A stretch of DNA of 64,000 nucleotides from Muricea muricata (GCA_963855995.1 OY979724.1:8441032-8505031), one strand, 5' to 3'; counted from the first letter of the stretch, positions 32,410-44,494 are shown. Notes: a model not told the origin generated them from the sequence alone. A program made the numbers and translations.

Positions 32410-34706
32410 AGCTCAAAGAAGTTTTGTGTGAAGGGTACAAGCGCAGAGCAGAAAATTTTCAACCGTTGCCTTGGATTGACAAAATGCGGTTCAAGCTGGA
32501 AAACCTGTACACAAAACTGTCTGTTGTAAAAAGAGAAAAATCTCGCTGGATAAAAACAAAACAAAATGTTGAACTTTCTGTCATTTTCGATAAAGAGGAA
32601 GATGAAGAGTCAGGATCAAGTCCAAAAATTATCCTAATCGAGGGGAGTCCGGGGACGGGTAAAACAACGCTAAGCTTGAAACTTGCGTATGATTGGGCCA
32701 CAGGTAAGATGCCAAACAAGTTTCCAGAAGTAGAGCTGGTTTTGTTGATTAAGTGCCGGGATATGGAAGATAGCATTCAGGAATCAGCGAAGACGCAGCT
32801 TTTGTCTTGGGATAACGATCAATTGCGGAATGCTTTAGACTCTTTTATTCACTCGGATAGGATAATGTTAATCATTGATGGGGTCGATGAGATTCCAAAA
32901 AGTGCGGAAAGTCATGTTGTGAACTTGTTAAACAGAAAAGTTCTGCGAAATTGTTATGTGGTCGTCACATCTAGGCAAGAGAAAGGAATGGAAGTGCGGA
33001 AATATTGCGATAAACTATTAGAAATCGACGGCTTTTCAGATGAAAGTAGAAACAGTTTCATTGATAAATACTTCAAAAGTAACATTGATCTTGCTCAAAA
33101 ACTACAGGAAAAGATACGAACAAGCACTGAGAATAATCTCCAATCGCTGGCCACAAACCCGTTAAATGCATTGCTGTTGTGTGTTGTTTTTGAAGATAAT
33201 GATGGCGATCTACCTACTACGGCAACTAAGCTATATAAAAATATTATAAAGTGTATCTGGACACGCTATTGTAAAAGGAAAAGACCGGACGAAAAAGCTA
33301 TCTCGTTCAAAATGGCTATGCAGACATTGGGTAAATTGGCATACGAATGCCTTATTGAACGCGACACGTTGTATTTTAGCGAAAGCATGTTGAAAGACGA
33401 GGACAAAAAACCGTGTACTAACATAGGTTTTTTGTATAAGGACGATATTAGTACAAAAATATTAAAGCCGCAAAATACGTACTGGTTTCTTCACAAAACG
33501 TTTCAAGAATATTTTGCTGCGTATTATTGTGTATATATTGAAAAAGAAATCGACATGTCAAAGTTATCTTATTACACGCGTAAGGACGGTGCGAAATTCA
33601 TTCAAGTTTTAAAGTTCCTGTCTTCTATGTTGCAGAAAAAAAACACCAAGGATCACAAAAAAGTTATAGCACAACTGGCATCACGCATTTCTCAAAATGT
33701 TGAGTGTGAAAGCAATGAAGGTTTAGATATCATGTGCCAAGTCCTTTCAGAGAATAAGCTCGATAAAGATTTAGCTGGTGCAGTCAAAACCTTCATTCCG
33801 GAAGACTTACTGGTGTTCAGGAAGGAACATTCTATTATGCCTCGCATTTTAAATCTTCTTGGAACAGGAGGTGAAGATAAAGAAACATTAAAATTAGACA
33901 AATTAGACTGCAATCATTTTGATGAAGACACAGAGTGGTTGAGCTTGATTTGCGAAGCACTAACGGAAAACCTCGTTGTCGATGAGATGTATTTGGATGA
34001 TTGTAAAGTAGACGGAACTTTTCTGCAACAAATGTTGTCTGAGAACTCGACTCTACAGTCCTTAAGACTTACATCGATCAATAATATGACTTATGGAGCA
34101 GTGAATACATTGGCGAAGGGTCTATGTGAAAACTCTACTCTAAATGAACTAAGTCTTATAGATATTTATTTGGAAGAGCCCTCCTCAGAATTAACAGGCA
34201 TGGTTGAAATGCTTCAAACTAATGTTACATTAAAAAAACTCTACCTGGAATACAACCCACTTGGTTCTGACGGAGTGACTTGGATTGCCGAGGTACTAGG
34301 ATCGAACCAAGGGCTGGAGGAACTTCATCTAATGAATACCGAATGTGATGACGAGGGAGCAGCAGCACTTGAAAAAATGTTACGCATAAATAAAACGCTC
34401 AAGCTGCTTGCTCTATGTAACGAATTCGACAAACCCGTATTCATCAACAGTATTGGTGACAAGGGAGCAACTTCTCTTGCTGATGTACTGAAGGAATACA
34501 ATTCTTCATTAAGAGAACTTCATCTTTGTGGTAATACAAACATCACAAATACAGGATTAGGAAAACTTATAGAAGCAGTGCAGAGAAACAAGATACTGAC
34601 ATTATATATCGACCTACCTGAACAGATCTGCATGACACTTGATGACGGAACAATGAAAAGAATACAACCATCGTTAAGCTGTTATATTTGCAGTTATGGC
34701 TATTAA
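32410..34706 (+). CDS. Gene A terminal exon: NACHT-LRR receptor module
   Basis: Acceptor tttcag, phase 1, then one open exon of about 765 codons to TAA. Order: a pre-NACHT segment with YKRRAENFQPLPWID and LENLYTKLSVV (typical of invertebrate NLRs); NACHT with Walker A GSPGTGKTT (near 32643) and Walker B IMLIIDGVDEIP (near 32860); a sensor-like VVTSRQ; a helical region with FLHKTFQEYFAAYYC (winged-helix/HD2-like); then about eight ribonuclease-inhibitor-type LRRs with the repeated pattern of about 28 residues (L-x-x-L-x-L..N..G-x-x-x-L-A..L). NACHT proteins are ATP-driven oligomerising sensors; the LRRs probably sense or autoinhibit. No start codon lies before the domain, so it must be spliced to upstream exons. 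About 80% similar to the gene B exon by eye. Confidence 0.9.
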
Positions 34707-35467
34707 GTTAAAACAAGCTATGTATTTGTTAAGGTTGGAACCTTACTTAACAGGTTATTTTTAGCTGATCAAATAGGTTAGAACCAATTTAAACAGGTTC
34801 AAATGATCTATTAATAATAGGTCAAATGACAAAAAGTCGTTATAAACCAATAATAATAGGTCAAAATGACCTAAACCAATTTCTCACCAGTTAAAACATA
34901 TAAGCAACCAAGAACATTAAAAATAATTTAAAATAACCCATCTAGGTCGGCGTGATGATTAATACAAATGGTTTAAGTAACTCTTTCAACCTAAGACAAC
35001 CTTTTTAACATAGGCGTGTGTGGAAAAGTTAAAAATTATGCAGATAATAGGATCGAAAGTTTTCAATGCAAAAACAAGGTAAAATTATTCATTGGCAAAG
35101 GCTGAATGGCTAGTTACTATATTAAAATAATGGAACTATAATGTTACACAGATTTTAATATGCAAACATGAATGAGAAACCTAATAGTAAATAAATGAGT
35201 AACATACTAGGTTTTTCAAAGTTAACAATTGCCCTCATTATGTTACAGTTATTTCTTAAAATAGACATTTCTTACATTTATTAGTAATCACAATATTTTA
35301 CAAAGCCAACGTTGACAAATAAAGATCTCTAATACACAGGGATAGTGCACCTTTGTGCTATAAACAACATGCCAGACAACATAATTTCATGTGCAGGCAT
35401 GTAATGCTTAAAGTCATTTTGTTGTAAAATAAAGGTACTTTCATCCTGTGGTCTGCATACTTGAAAT
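34707..35467. other. Region downstream of gene A
   Basis: AT-rich, with short repeated ACCAATAATAATAGGTCAAA-like units around 34815-34870. ATTAAA at 34916-34921 and AATAAA-like hexamers near 35193 and 35318 could serve polyadenylation. No gene recognised. Confidence 0.4.
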
Positions 35468-35561
35468 TCATGATAATGCGCCCAGGCAGGAAACAAGATA
35501 TTTGAAAAAGCTATGCTTAGCCTCATAGCGCATACACCGTGCGTGCACCATGGGACCAAAT
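35468..35561 (-). pseudogene. Transposase-like fragment, last exon
   Basis: Minus-strand exon from acceptor ttcttttag to a TGA stop: FGPMVHARCMRYEAKHSFFK. It joins the upstream exon (ends at 35788, donor gtaata) in frame as AG|A. The KMHYLVH .. FGP .. MRYEAKH..FK order belongs to a protein family common in cnidarian and fish repeats; I cannot name it precisely. Confidence 0.5.
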
Positions 35562-35787
35562 CTAAAAGAAATAAGAATCTTACAGATGAGAGAGCTGGAT
35601 GAGATTCCTCATCTCATTATCTATTGTTTGAATTGGATTCAAGTCCACTGAAATGCGATGTATAAAACATGCCTTAGGCTGAACTAAATCCTACTGATAA
35701 TGAACCAATCACCCAAAGCTTTACAGAATAAAAGATCATCATTCTCCATGAAGGCACTCAATGCCAATACACTGACTGTAATATTAC

Positions 35788-36002
35788 CTGAAAATATGTG
35801 ATGGGCAGTGAACCAAGTAATGCATCTTGGGTATTATGGATCGTCCAGGATAAATATGGGAAAAATTCCAAAGGTATTCTTGGATCAATGCTTCGAAAAC
35901 TCCAAGAAGATCAAGCGAAATCGTTAGAGAAAAAACAATATCAGTGATCTCTAGCAAAAGCATGAAACATTGCCAATACTCATCATCTAATGGCATTTTT
36001 GG
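35788..36002 (-). pseudogene. Transposase-like fragment, upstream exon (chimeric with LINE RT)
   Basis: Reads DDEYWQCFMLLLEITDIV...PKMHYLVHCPSHIF-R up to donor gtaata. Upstream it runs without a stop into LINE RT sequence (36003-36359), giving an accidental fused frame. The same junction exists at about 1965-1985 in the partner copy, where the donor is lost (ttaata) and the frame is shifted. Confidence 0.5.
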
Positions 36003-37030
36003 ATTGAAATTTTTGGAGCTTTCTTCAACGCTGGTGAGATCAGCTTGTAAAGCAAGTGTATCGGAGTATGAGTTAATTGTTTTAAAGGTTTTTGTATCGT
36101 CAGCGAAGGTGGCAATGTTTGATGTACGCACGGCATTTGATAGGTGATCTTCATAGAGCAGAAACAGTAACGGCCCAAGAATTGACCCTTGGGATACTCC
36201 TGATGTTACTGGGAGAGATTTCGATTTTGTTCCAAAGATTGTTGTCCGCTGACGTCTGTTGATGAGATAAGATCTGAACCATTCTAGAATGTTTCCTCCA
36301 AACCTAAACTGACGAAGACAGTGAAGCAGTTTAGCGTAACTTACGTGACATAAAACCATTTTGACAATGATTTATTTGTTCATAGATATTTGATGTTGCT
36401 AAAAACACAGCGCTCGAGAGCTTTAGAAATATTTGATAACAAGAAGATGGGTCGGTAGTGTTCAACGTAGGATTTTTCGCCATGTTTGTGTACAGGAACG
36501 ACGTTCGCAAGTTTGAAGTTTCCATTCGTCAGGTAGCACTCAATATTTAAAGATTTGTTGAAAAGAACTGGAAGTGATAGTGCGATCTGCATAGCTGTTT
36601 CTTTCATTAAGCGGACTGGAATACCGTCAAGTCCTTGTGCTTTGTTGCTGCCTAGATTGTTTATTACGCCTACGATTTCTTCCTCCTCCAATAATTTAAG
36701 TTACATTGTCAATTACGCAAACATCGTCTTGTGACAGATCACGTTACTCAACACTACTGTCCTCGTCCCTCGTGAAGATGGACGCAAAATATTTATTAAA
36801 CGCATTCACTATGTCAGTGTTGCCATCGATTGTCACGTAACATACGTTTGATTCTAGAACGTAGATCTTTGAATTTGGTAATTAAATGTTCACTTTGAAA
36901 TGTGGATTCCTTCATTCCCTAATTCTCTTTCTTAAAGTATTTTTCTTCTTGATTAAATAGAGGATTATATTGGTAACCCAAGGAAGCGATTTTCGTCCTG
37001 TCGCACGTTTCGTGGGCATAAAGTCATTTA
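36003..37030 (-). pseudogene. Non-LTR retrotransposon reverse transcriptase relic (copy 2)
   Basis: Same fragment as 1960-3130 but with a longer open stretch including SQGSILGPLLFLLYEDHL and the catalytic F-A-D-D box. A deletion of about 80 bp near 36830 removes part of the linker before RT that is still present in copy 1 (2775-2920). Confidence 0.75.
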
Positions 37031-37199
37031 CCGCCTTTTCATTTCCCACCAATCAGTTTATGCATTTTTCCATTTTCATAGTCGCATTATTATATATTAG
37101 AGCTTACGGATCGAAAGCTTTGCGATAGTAAACTTACATGGTGTATCCACAAAATTGTATTATAATGAGATATGGAAAGCTGGAACCATCCGAGCAGAA

Positions 37200-38165
37200 T
37201 GACTCTAAGGACAGTAAGACACCGTGTGCTACTGGTCTCGCTCAGGCTGTAGTTGCCGATCGAGAGTTCATCGCGCAGATTTCGTTCGTAATTTAGACAA
37301 ATATAGAAAAGAATTTAATTTCAATACTGCTTTGCCTGTAGGCCACGCAGAACCTGTAAACCCCGTATTGCTAACACTGATCGCACCTCAAAACCAAGTG
37401 TAAATCCCGCAGAATCATTAGATCAGTCAGGTGGCGAAAAACGACCATGTGCTGAGCACCACATTGCGTCGGACGTGGCGAGCAAACGACCTCGCACAAG
37501 CAGCTTGATTGGTCCCGAATTGGACCTTGAAGAAGACACGAGCAATCATTTGTTCGATGATGATGAGTTCTCACCGTTGGGAAGCTAGCGAGGAATTAAT
37601 TGAGCACGTTCCTAAACACTGCCAGCAAGCGCTTGAATAGATTTGAACGACGAAGCTTGGTTAAAACTTTCCTTCGTCCAGATGTTGATTGCTTGGGCAC
37701 ACCATCCCTCGATCAACATCTCGATCCCTTTGCTCAAGCCCTTTGTTCCAGTTAAGCCATTCAATAAATTACATGATAAAGTCCTGGCATGGATATTCTT
37801 GGGCCTTTGTCCACAATTTACGAACACCTTTTGTCCATGTTTCACACCATGGAAAAAGACGGTGAAATTTAGCTGGATAAAGAAAGCGTATCTATGTTTA
37901 TGTGTATAAATTTAAAGCACGCAATACGCATGACGGGACGTTTTCACCCACATAGCTGGCAAACGCAGATAGCTAGTGCTAAAAAAGATCAACCCACCTT
38001 TGACATACTTGGCAAACGAAGAATTCACGGATATCAAGTACCAATTATTTGGTCCAGCGTTTGAACCGCGTTTAAAAACCCGATCGGAAACAGCAGAGAT
38101 CAGTGGCAAAGCAAAAGTGGGCAAACCCTTTTTCGAGGAGCGGCCTCCCGGGGGTCCTTAAAGCC
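37200..38165 (+). pseudogene. DIRS-like retroelement gag relic (copy 2)
   Basis: Counterpart of 3290-4250, again with KINPPLTYLANEEFTD and FGPAFEPR in one frame and other pieces in shifted frames. Confidence 0.42.
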
Positions 38166-38748
38166 TCGCGGAGACAGGATGTGGAACACATTTCACTCAT
38201 TCTAAACCTATCGTCCAGCCCAGTTACTGTAATTGGTATTGGCATTAAAACTATTCAATAGCCTATCTTAGCATAAAATAGGAAACCCCGTCTCCAAAAA
38301 AATCTTTGAAAAAACGTTAAATAGCCCTGACATTCTACATTCAAATATCATTATCAAGGTCGCATTCCTCAGATTTAAAAAAGAAATATCTACCAGTCGG
38401 CAAGAGTTGTAGTTGAAACAAAGGCAGGGTTATCACCCTGATATTTAGACAGGGGGGAGCTTTATATTTGCCGAAAAATGGGCGTGGTCATATAGGGGTG
38501 ACGCCTAAAATAAAAAGAGAAATGTGGAAACGCCTGCGTTATATAAATCATTATACTTATATCAATGGTTATATAAGATTAACATACAGTGTTGTGATTT
38601 ACATTCCATCGTGGCATTCCATCTTCACGAATTTAAACAAAACTTTAACAGTTTTAAATATTAAAATTTGAATGTCTTTACTATTGTTAGTAAGAAATGC
38701 GAACATGACGCAATGACTTAATGAGCACTGATTCGTCGACTCTTAAGC

Positions 38749-39840
38749 TCAACCCATCTGGCAGGATCTGTTAAATCCTTCTCGCAGGACAACAACATCA
38801 GCGATTTTAAACGTGCATCTGTCATGGTCGTTCTCTACTTTGATTCTTTTAGGTCTGCTGATGTCCTCTCACCTTGTGCAACTGTAAAAGGAGCGGTCAT
38901 CAACAGTCGAAATGCTCTGTTCATAAGTGGAAAGGCTGACTTACAAACTTCCGAAAATTTACCTGCTTCAGTCAGGAACTCGAGCTTTGTCTTCGTTAAG
39001 TCAACGTAGCTGACGAAGTTATGAAATTCTGCCTGAAGTACAACAGAATCAACCGACATTTTCGATGGAAATAGCTTAACTAGCTCACTAATATCTTCTA
39101 GATTTAGCTGAGGTTTAACCACTTGAAGACACTAGGTAAGGTTGTCTCCAAATTGAACAACTTGCGTATCCAACACCTGGCATTCTCTCCGATAAAATTG
39201 AAAGATTGAGAGCTCTGCTTGGGTATTTGGGTTATTATCAATTCTTGGTGGTCGTCTTACACGATGTTTACGGCAGAATTCAGCTTCAGGATTACCTCCC
39301 AATTTCTTGGTGAACACAATGCCAGCCTGAATCTCGTCATCCATTGCTTTCTCGTCGTCGTTAATTCTCTTCAGGCTCTCAGCAGTTGCAATAATGATGA
39401 TTATTGCATCAACAACATTCATATTCTCAGCTTGTAGTGCTTCTGTTATTTGCTTGGACGTGATCATTATGTTCTTCATGAACATAATTGAGAGAACGAA
39501 ATCCACTGATTCCATTTTATCATGAAGATCCGTGGCACTTGCATAATTTTGTATTATTGTCGATTCGCTGGAAGTTTTTATTGCTGCCAGGGTGTCTTTT
39601 ACAGCGTCATAGCTCATCCAGACTGCACGAATTGATTCTGCTCTTGCTATCCATCTAGTCTTCAACAGATTTCTTAACTTGAGCGAATTTTCTCCTTCTT
39701 GACACCACTATTCTTCATTTTCTTGCACGTTGACGCAGACATGTACGTGGTCTCTGGTGCGTGATTGCCCGTGTCGCAGAAATTAAAATCTTTTAAAAAT
39801 TTAATTGAAGTAAAGCTCGCTCTCTGTGCACCCAAGTTTT
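38749..39840 (-). pseudogene. hAT / ZMYM1-like transposase relic (copy 2)
   Basis: Counterpart of 4940-6030, with the TRWIARAESIRAVW to RRPPRIDNN region in one open frame of 177 codons (39665-39132). A frame break near 39130 separates the dimerisation-like end. N-terminal half missing. Confidence 0.62.
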
Positions 39841-40079
39841 ACACATTTAGTTTTTCTGAACCAACTTACCTTCTGTAAATTACCTCTAGAATTTTTTTTC
39901 TTTTAAAAACTTTTTTGGCGTGTTAAGGCAAATTGAGCTTTACTTTAATTCTTATTGTTATTGTGCAATTTTAATATAATTAATTTTAGAGTTTTGAGGG
40001 GGATGCCCAGTTTTGTATTCTTCTTTTTTTGTATAATTTTATGTATATTTTGTTGCCATTGTTAATATTCCCAATAAAA

Positions 40080-40660
40080 TTATAAACAATAAACAACAAA
40101 CTCCGGTTTCAGTCCAAGCAGGATCCTGTCCATTTTCCCAGAATAAAGATCAGATAAAGCAGTACACAGCGTCTTTGCATATGCTATATTCAAGGTGCGG
40201 GAATTCCTTATACCAGCTGGTGGTGAATTGCCGCTGTTTAGAAACTGGTATGCTGTCCTTTTGCGGAAACGTAGCAAGAGTTGGTTGATTTGGACCTTTT
40301 TTATGAGGTATCTCTTCTGATTATCACTCATGCACTTTTGAACTTCTGAGACCTGGATCCCAATCTGGCAAGAGAAAACTTTGTTCTGTTTCTTGGTTTT
40401 CCTGTATATCACCAATCGCCTCTTCATACCGTCATAAAGCATTCTGAGATGACAATTGAAGGACAGCAGCGTGTTCCTTGATGGTTGCGGAGATTCCAAC
40501 AGCGTGCGTCAGAAATTCTTTTGGATTGATTTCACTTGACGTCTTCACTTGCCATGACAAGGCCAACGCTTTTTCTAAATCCTTGACCAGATGCTCAAGC
40601 GCACCAGCGCAAGTAAGCCAAGAATCACTGTTTGAAAGGTCTTCCAATGTCGCACCCTTA
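40080..40660 (-). pseudogene. Unrecognised minus-strand coding relic (copy 2)
   Basis: Counterpart of 6294-6860. Here the two frames overlap through a TIKEHAAVLQLSSQNAL-type segment, suggesting a single original protein with LEHLVKDLEKALALS and LLGLKPEFVV. Family unknown. Confidence 0.35.
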
Positions 40661-41479
40661 ATGAATTTGGAATTAGCACTTCAATTGTCAAATACTTGTA
40701 TAAAAGTAATTTGACCTACCTTACTTACGTCCTTATATTTGGAACAGATTCTTCGAACAGAGTCTATTATTATATCCTAGAGCTTGCATCTCTTCTTCCT
40801 TTCCAAAAGAACATTGAATTAAAGGCCTCAAAGATAAATTTAAGACTGCAACAAAATTGGTGCTTAAACAGTAATAACTATAAAGGTTATAAAGACAGTA
40901 TGCTACCTCGTGCGAGTTTTGAATTCCCTTGTGAGCATTGTCATTTTCCTCAGACAGCTCTGACTGATCAGTGTTGGAATTACAGTCCCGTGCCGCTGCG
41001 AGTTCATGATTTTCAGTCATCGAAAACAGCGTCGGCAGGGGCATAAACAGGCTGCCAAAATAAAAAATGATTGTTTTTTGTGAGCAAAAACACTTCAAAC
41101 AATAAAAAAGTTTAAAAAACATTGAAAAGAAATTATAAATAATTTACTACTATAAACATTACGTATACGTTGCATTAATTTATATCAACGATTTGTATTA
41201 ACCTAACGAGGAACTACTGCATTCTTCAAATGGCTTGTTTGGTGCTCCAAGTATTTCATACGGGACAAGTTTATTCTGTTTTCGGTATTCTGGATGATAT
41301 TTATTATTATGCTCTATCCTGTAATCGTTATCAAACACTCTACTACACACAAGATACTTAATTTTTATTCGACGACGGTCCTAAACAAAGATGCGCATCA
41401 TGCGGTGCGTGGAAGATGCAGGAGTTTCTCTGCTCCTTGTAGTACTGGTGAAAAAGGAGGACACAAAACATCTTCTGGG

Positions 41480-41960
41480 GATAAATGCGAGAGAGACGGC
41501 ACTTCTGCCAAAAACCCAACAACAGCTGCAGTAATTCATGCCGCGTGAACGGCAGACGACGAACTAACTCTGCCCCATGTGGTAGCAACAGCGCGAGAGA
41601 TTCAGAAACAGCGAGTTTTTCCTCGCAAGTAAATGACAAGGGAAAACGACCGGACAATTTAAGGAAGTAAAACTAAGCAAGAACCAACGTACTCGACCAG
41701 GATGGGGATATGCTAGCTCAAATTCGCAAAAATCGCCGTCTATAAATCTTCCATTTTCACATATAATATTCATTGACTTGGACAACTGGGCCCGTTTTTT
41801 AACGGTTTTGTATCCCATCCCGAAAAATGTTTTTCTTTGGGGCTTAGACGGTGGTCATTATACCGACAGAAGAAAAACTTTGTTTCATTTTTGAACTCTT
41901 TTACACGAGCAGCGAGGTTGGATCTTCAACCCTATTTATGATATTGTCTGGTAAAAAAGT
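41480..41960 (+). pseudogene. PIN-like (ZNF451-type) domain fragment (copy 2)
   Basis: Counterpart of 7300-7855, with an IFIDLDNWAR-like acidic strand (in a shifted frame) but a deletion of about 85 bp that removes the ADF segment. Confidence 0.35.
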
Positions 41961-42649
41961 TTTTGGAAACTAAAGAATCAGATAAAGTAAGGTAAGGGTG
42001 TTGGTTACAGTAGAGAGAGTCGATATACCGGATATATCCAGCATGCTCCTATTTGTTTAGATACCGGTTTGACGATATTGAGAATACCGATAACCATCAT
42101 GCATTTGGCATTGTGTTGCCTGATACCGGATTTACCCGTATTTCGAATCATCATTTACCAATAACCATGCATGTTTAGAAGCCAAAGCTAGTGCGGCCAA
42201 AACAGCGAGAGCAATGGCGATTTTTTGAGGAAATAAATTCAAAGAAAGGAAAATATTGCCATTCAGCTGGAGCGTTTAGCGGAAGTGTTAGTGAAATCGG
42301 CTGTTGGCGTTGTAACGTGACCTTTTTAGACGCAAAACAAACGTTTTTAGGTGGCAAAACAGACGTTGTTAGCATTGATCATGCAAAAAATGGACGTTCC
42401 CAGGCGAAAAAGCAATTTTTGCCCGAAAACTGTAAACGCAAATGTTTTCGCCTGGGAACGCCTATTTTTGTATGATTAATGCTATTTTTGGGCTAGCAAT
42501 GTCTGTTGCCACTTAGAAACGTCTGTTTCGACACCTAGGAACTCTCAACACCTATTGTAATACCAACACAGGGTCTATTCAGAAAATTAAAAAGCTCCAA
42601 TGTTTCTTCAGGTCTAGTGTGCCGTATTGAAAATTCCTTATTATGCGCC

Positions 42650-43109
42650 AGCCTCGTCCCCAGGCCCAACCGTTACCGTTGCGTGGGTATTGCGTGGAAA
42701 ACACAGTCGGAAACGCGCGGTCGGGCCTGGCAGAAAATGCAGAAAAAAGTGTATGATTCAACGAAAAAGTGATAAGATAGTATTTTATTGAGAATTTCGT
42801 TTTCCAGTCGCGTGTGTTGGCCATACATGTGTTTGATAGATGGAAGAGATTACCGAAAGCCTTAAGAAATCTAATCTCGAAGCTGCTCTTCTTCGCTTAT
42901 ATCGTCGAGGGGAGTTTCTATTAAACTTGGCAGTGGCTGATCCACGCATTCCGCCATCTTGAGTTCATTTTCTGCCAGGCGCTTTCGCTCCCTTCCCTTT
43001 ATTTTCTCCTCGCGTGTTTCCCGCGCGCATTCACGATATTAAATCGATATATACAATCCTATACACTTTTCCTGATTAGAAAATTAGAAAGCGCCTGGGA
43101 ACGAGGCTA
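42650..43109. mobile_element. MULE-like MITE just upstream of gene B exon 1
   Basis: Termini AGCCTCGTCCCCAGGC and (reverse-complemented) TAGCCTCGTTCCCAGGC. Target duplication ATTATGCGCC at 42640-42649 and 43110-43119 (9-10 bp, typical of Mutator-like elements). Non-coding, 460 bp. It is absent at the equivalent site in copy 1, which carries a different insertion (about 9230-9640). It ends 150 bp before the gene B ATG, so it sits in the likely promoter. Confidence 0.85.
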
Positions 43110-43260
43110 ATTATGCGCCGTAATCTTTAATCACCTTGAGGCTTTACCCCCGTGATGCTTTGCGTAATTGCGTTGCGAAATTGCGAGCTTATAAGCCTGG
43201 ACTTTTGGACTTGCACATACCACAGAATGTAAAAGCTGTATTGCGTGTTTAGCTTGAAAA

Positions 43261-43388
43261 ATGGGCATCTCAATTGAGCAATATCGACAGAGAATAGGAT
43301 GCTTTGGAATATTTGAAAGTTTCAAAGGCATAAATCGTGGGAGAAACTTGGGAGAATCAAAGCTGAAAGACTTTTGTGCTGTTGTAAG
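43261..43388 (+). CDS. Gene B exon 1: N-terminal leader of 2A-NACHT-LRR protein
   Basis: 128 nt from ATG to a phase-2 donor (gtaatc), paralogous to 9777-9904. Only about five residues differ, and the end KDFCAVV-R is the same. It joins the 2A exon at 46018 in frame. Equal length and phase despite diverged introns support a coding exon. Confidence 0.76.
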
Positions 43389-43444
43389 GTAATCTACTGT
43401 ATATAAAGTGATTGTATTTATTTGTATTTAATAAGTTTAAAACC

Positions 43445-44494
43445 CCTACAAAAACTACAAATGCTGTCGAATTGTTACATTGCTAAATGTTGTCGAATTC
43501 ATCTACTATAGCTATGCGCATAATTGGCCTAAATTAACACTGCAACGGAAGCTGCCATATAAAGATATATACAGGACTATTCAGATAGAACTTCTAAATT
43601 CCCACTAAATATAATTAGATAAATATACAGTATAATAATATACAAAACTATTTTATATTTTTGGATATTTTCAAACTTAATTAAGTTAAAATTAAATAAA
43701 CCATTCGAGCTTCTTACAAATGGTAGCTTTAAACTGAGATCTGCAAGCTATACTCCTAATTTCAAGATCAAGATTGTTCCAGATTTTTATTCCCCTGACT
43801 CTAAGTGCTTGAGCTAAAAATGTCTTCTTCTTATATTTAGATTTCTCTAATACTAATTTATCATCCTTATACTTTAATGAATGCCTCGTATCATGTTCGT
43901 GTAAAATTTCAAATGCATGAAGATGCATATAAATGGTGGAAGGCTCATACGTGTACAATGACTTATGTAACATCATAACAGTTTGGAAATGAATCCTTTG
44001 TCTGACAGTTAGCCAGCCTATTTCATCATACAGGTCTTTCCAAGAGATTTCAGTAACTTTATAATTTAAGACTAATCTGGCAACCTTATTTTGAAACTTT
44101 TGCAGATAATAAATAGAATCTTGATTCAATACAGCACCCCAAACAGTGCAACAATAGTTCGGTCTAGATAGTATTAATGCCTCTGCAGTGGACTTTAGCA
44201 TTCTTTTGTGGTACCGGTGTATATTTCTTAAATCTATGCAAAAGGGCGGCCTAGGCATTTGGAACATTTCTTGAGCAGGTACTCACAATGTGGCCTCCAA
44301 CTTAAGGTATCATCAACATATTATACATTGTTATTCATATTTAGGTTGAGAGGTTGTGCAGGTTAACTTTTTAAGAGTTAAAACTCCTAACTACAAATGC
44401 TCTCAAATTGTTAAATTGCTAATTGTTGTCGAATTCATCTACTATAGCTATGCGCATAATTGGCCTAAATTAACACTGCAACGGAAGCTGTCAT
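43445..44494. repeat. Direct repeat of about 115 bp flanking a LINE fragment
   Basis: 43445-43558 and about 44380-44494 share TACAAATGCT, GTTGTCGAATTCATCTACTA and GCCTAAATTAACACTGCAAC in the same order. They enclose the truncated LINE. The repeats are too long and diverged for an ordinary target-site duplication; local duplication or recombination is more likely. Confidence 0.65.
43692..44267 (-). pseudogene. 5'-truncated LINE, RT C-terminal region
   Basis: One open frame of about 190 codons matches the part after the RT catalytic core of CR1/L2-like ORF2: LSRPNYCCTVWG, LQKFQNKVARLVL, IGWLTVRQRIHFQ, RVRGIKIWNNL and a K-rich end. No EN or RT core. The open frame suggests recent arrival. Confidence 0.75.

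Larger units (their letters stand above)
35778..43405. repeat. Segmental duplication, copy 2 (partner 1728-9920)
   Basis: See copy 1. This copy lacks the 704-bp foldback element and has its own 460-bp MULE-like insertion. It ends just after gene B exon 1. Confidence 0.85.
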
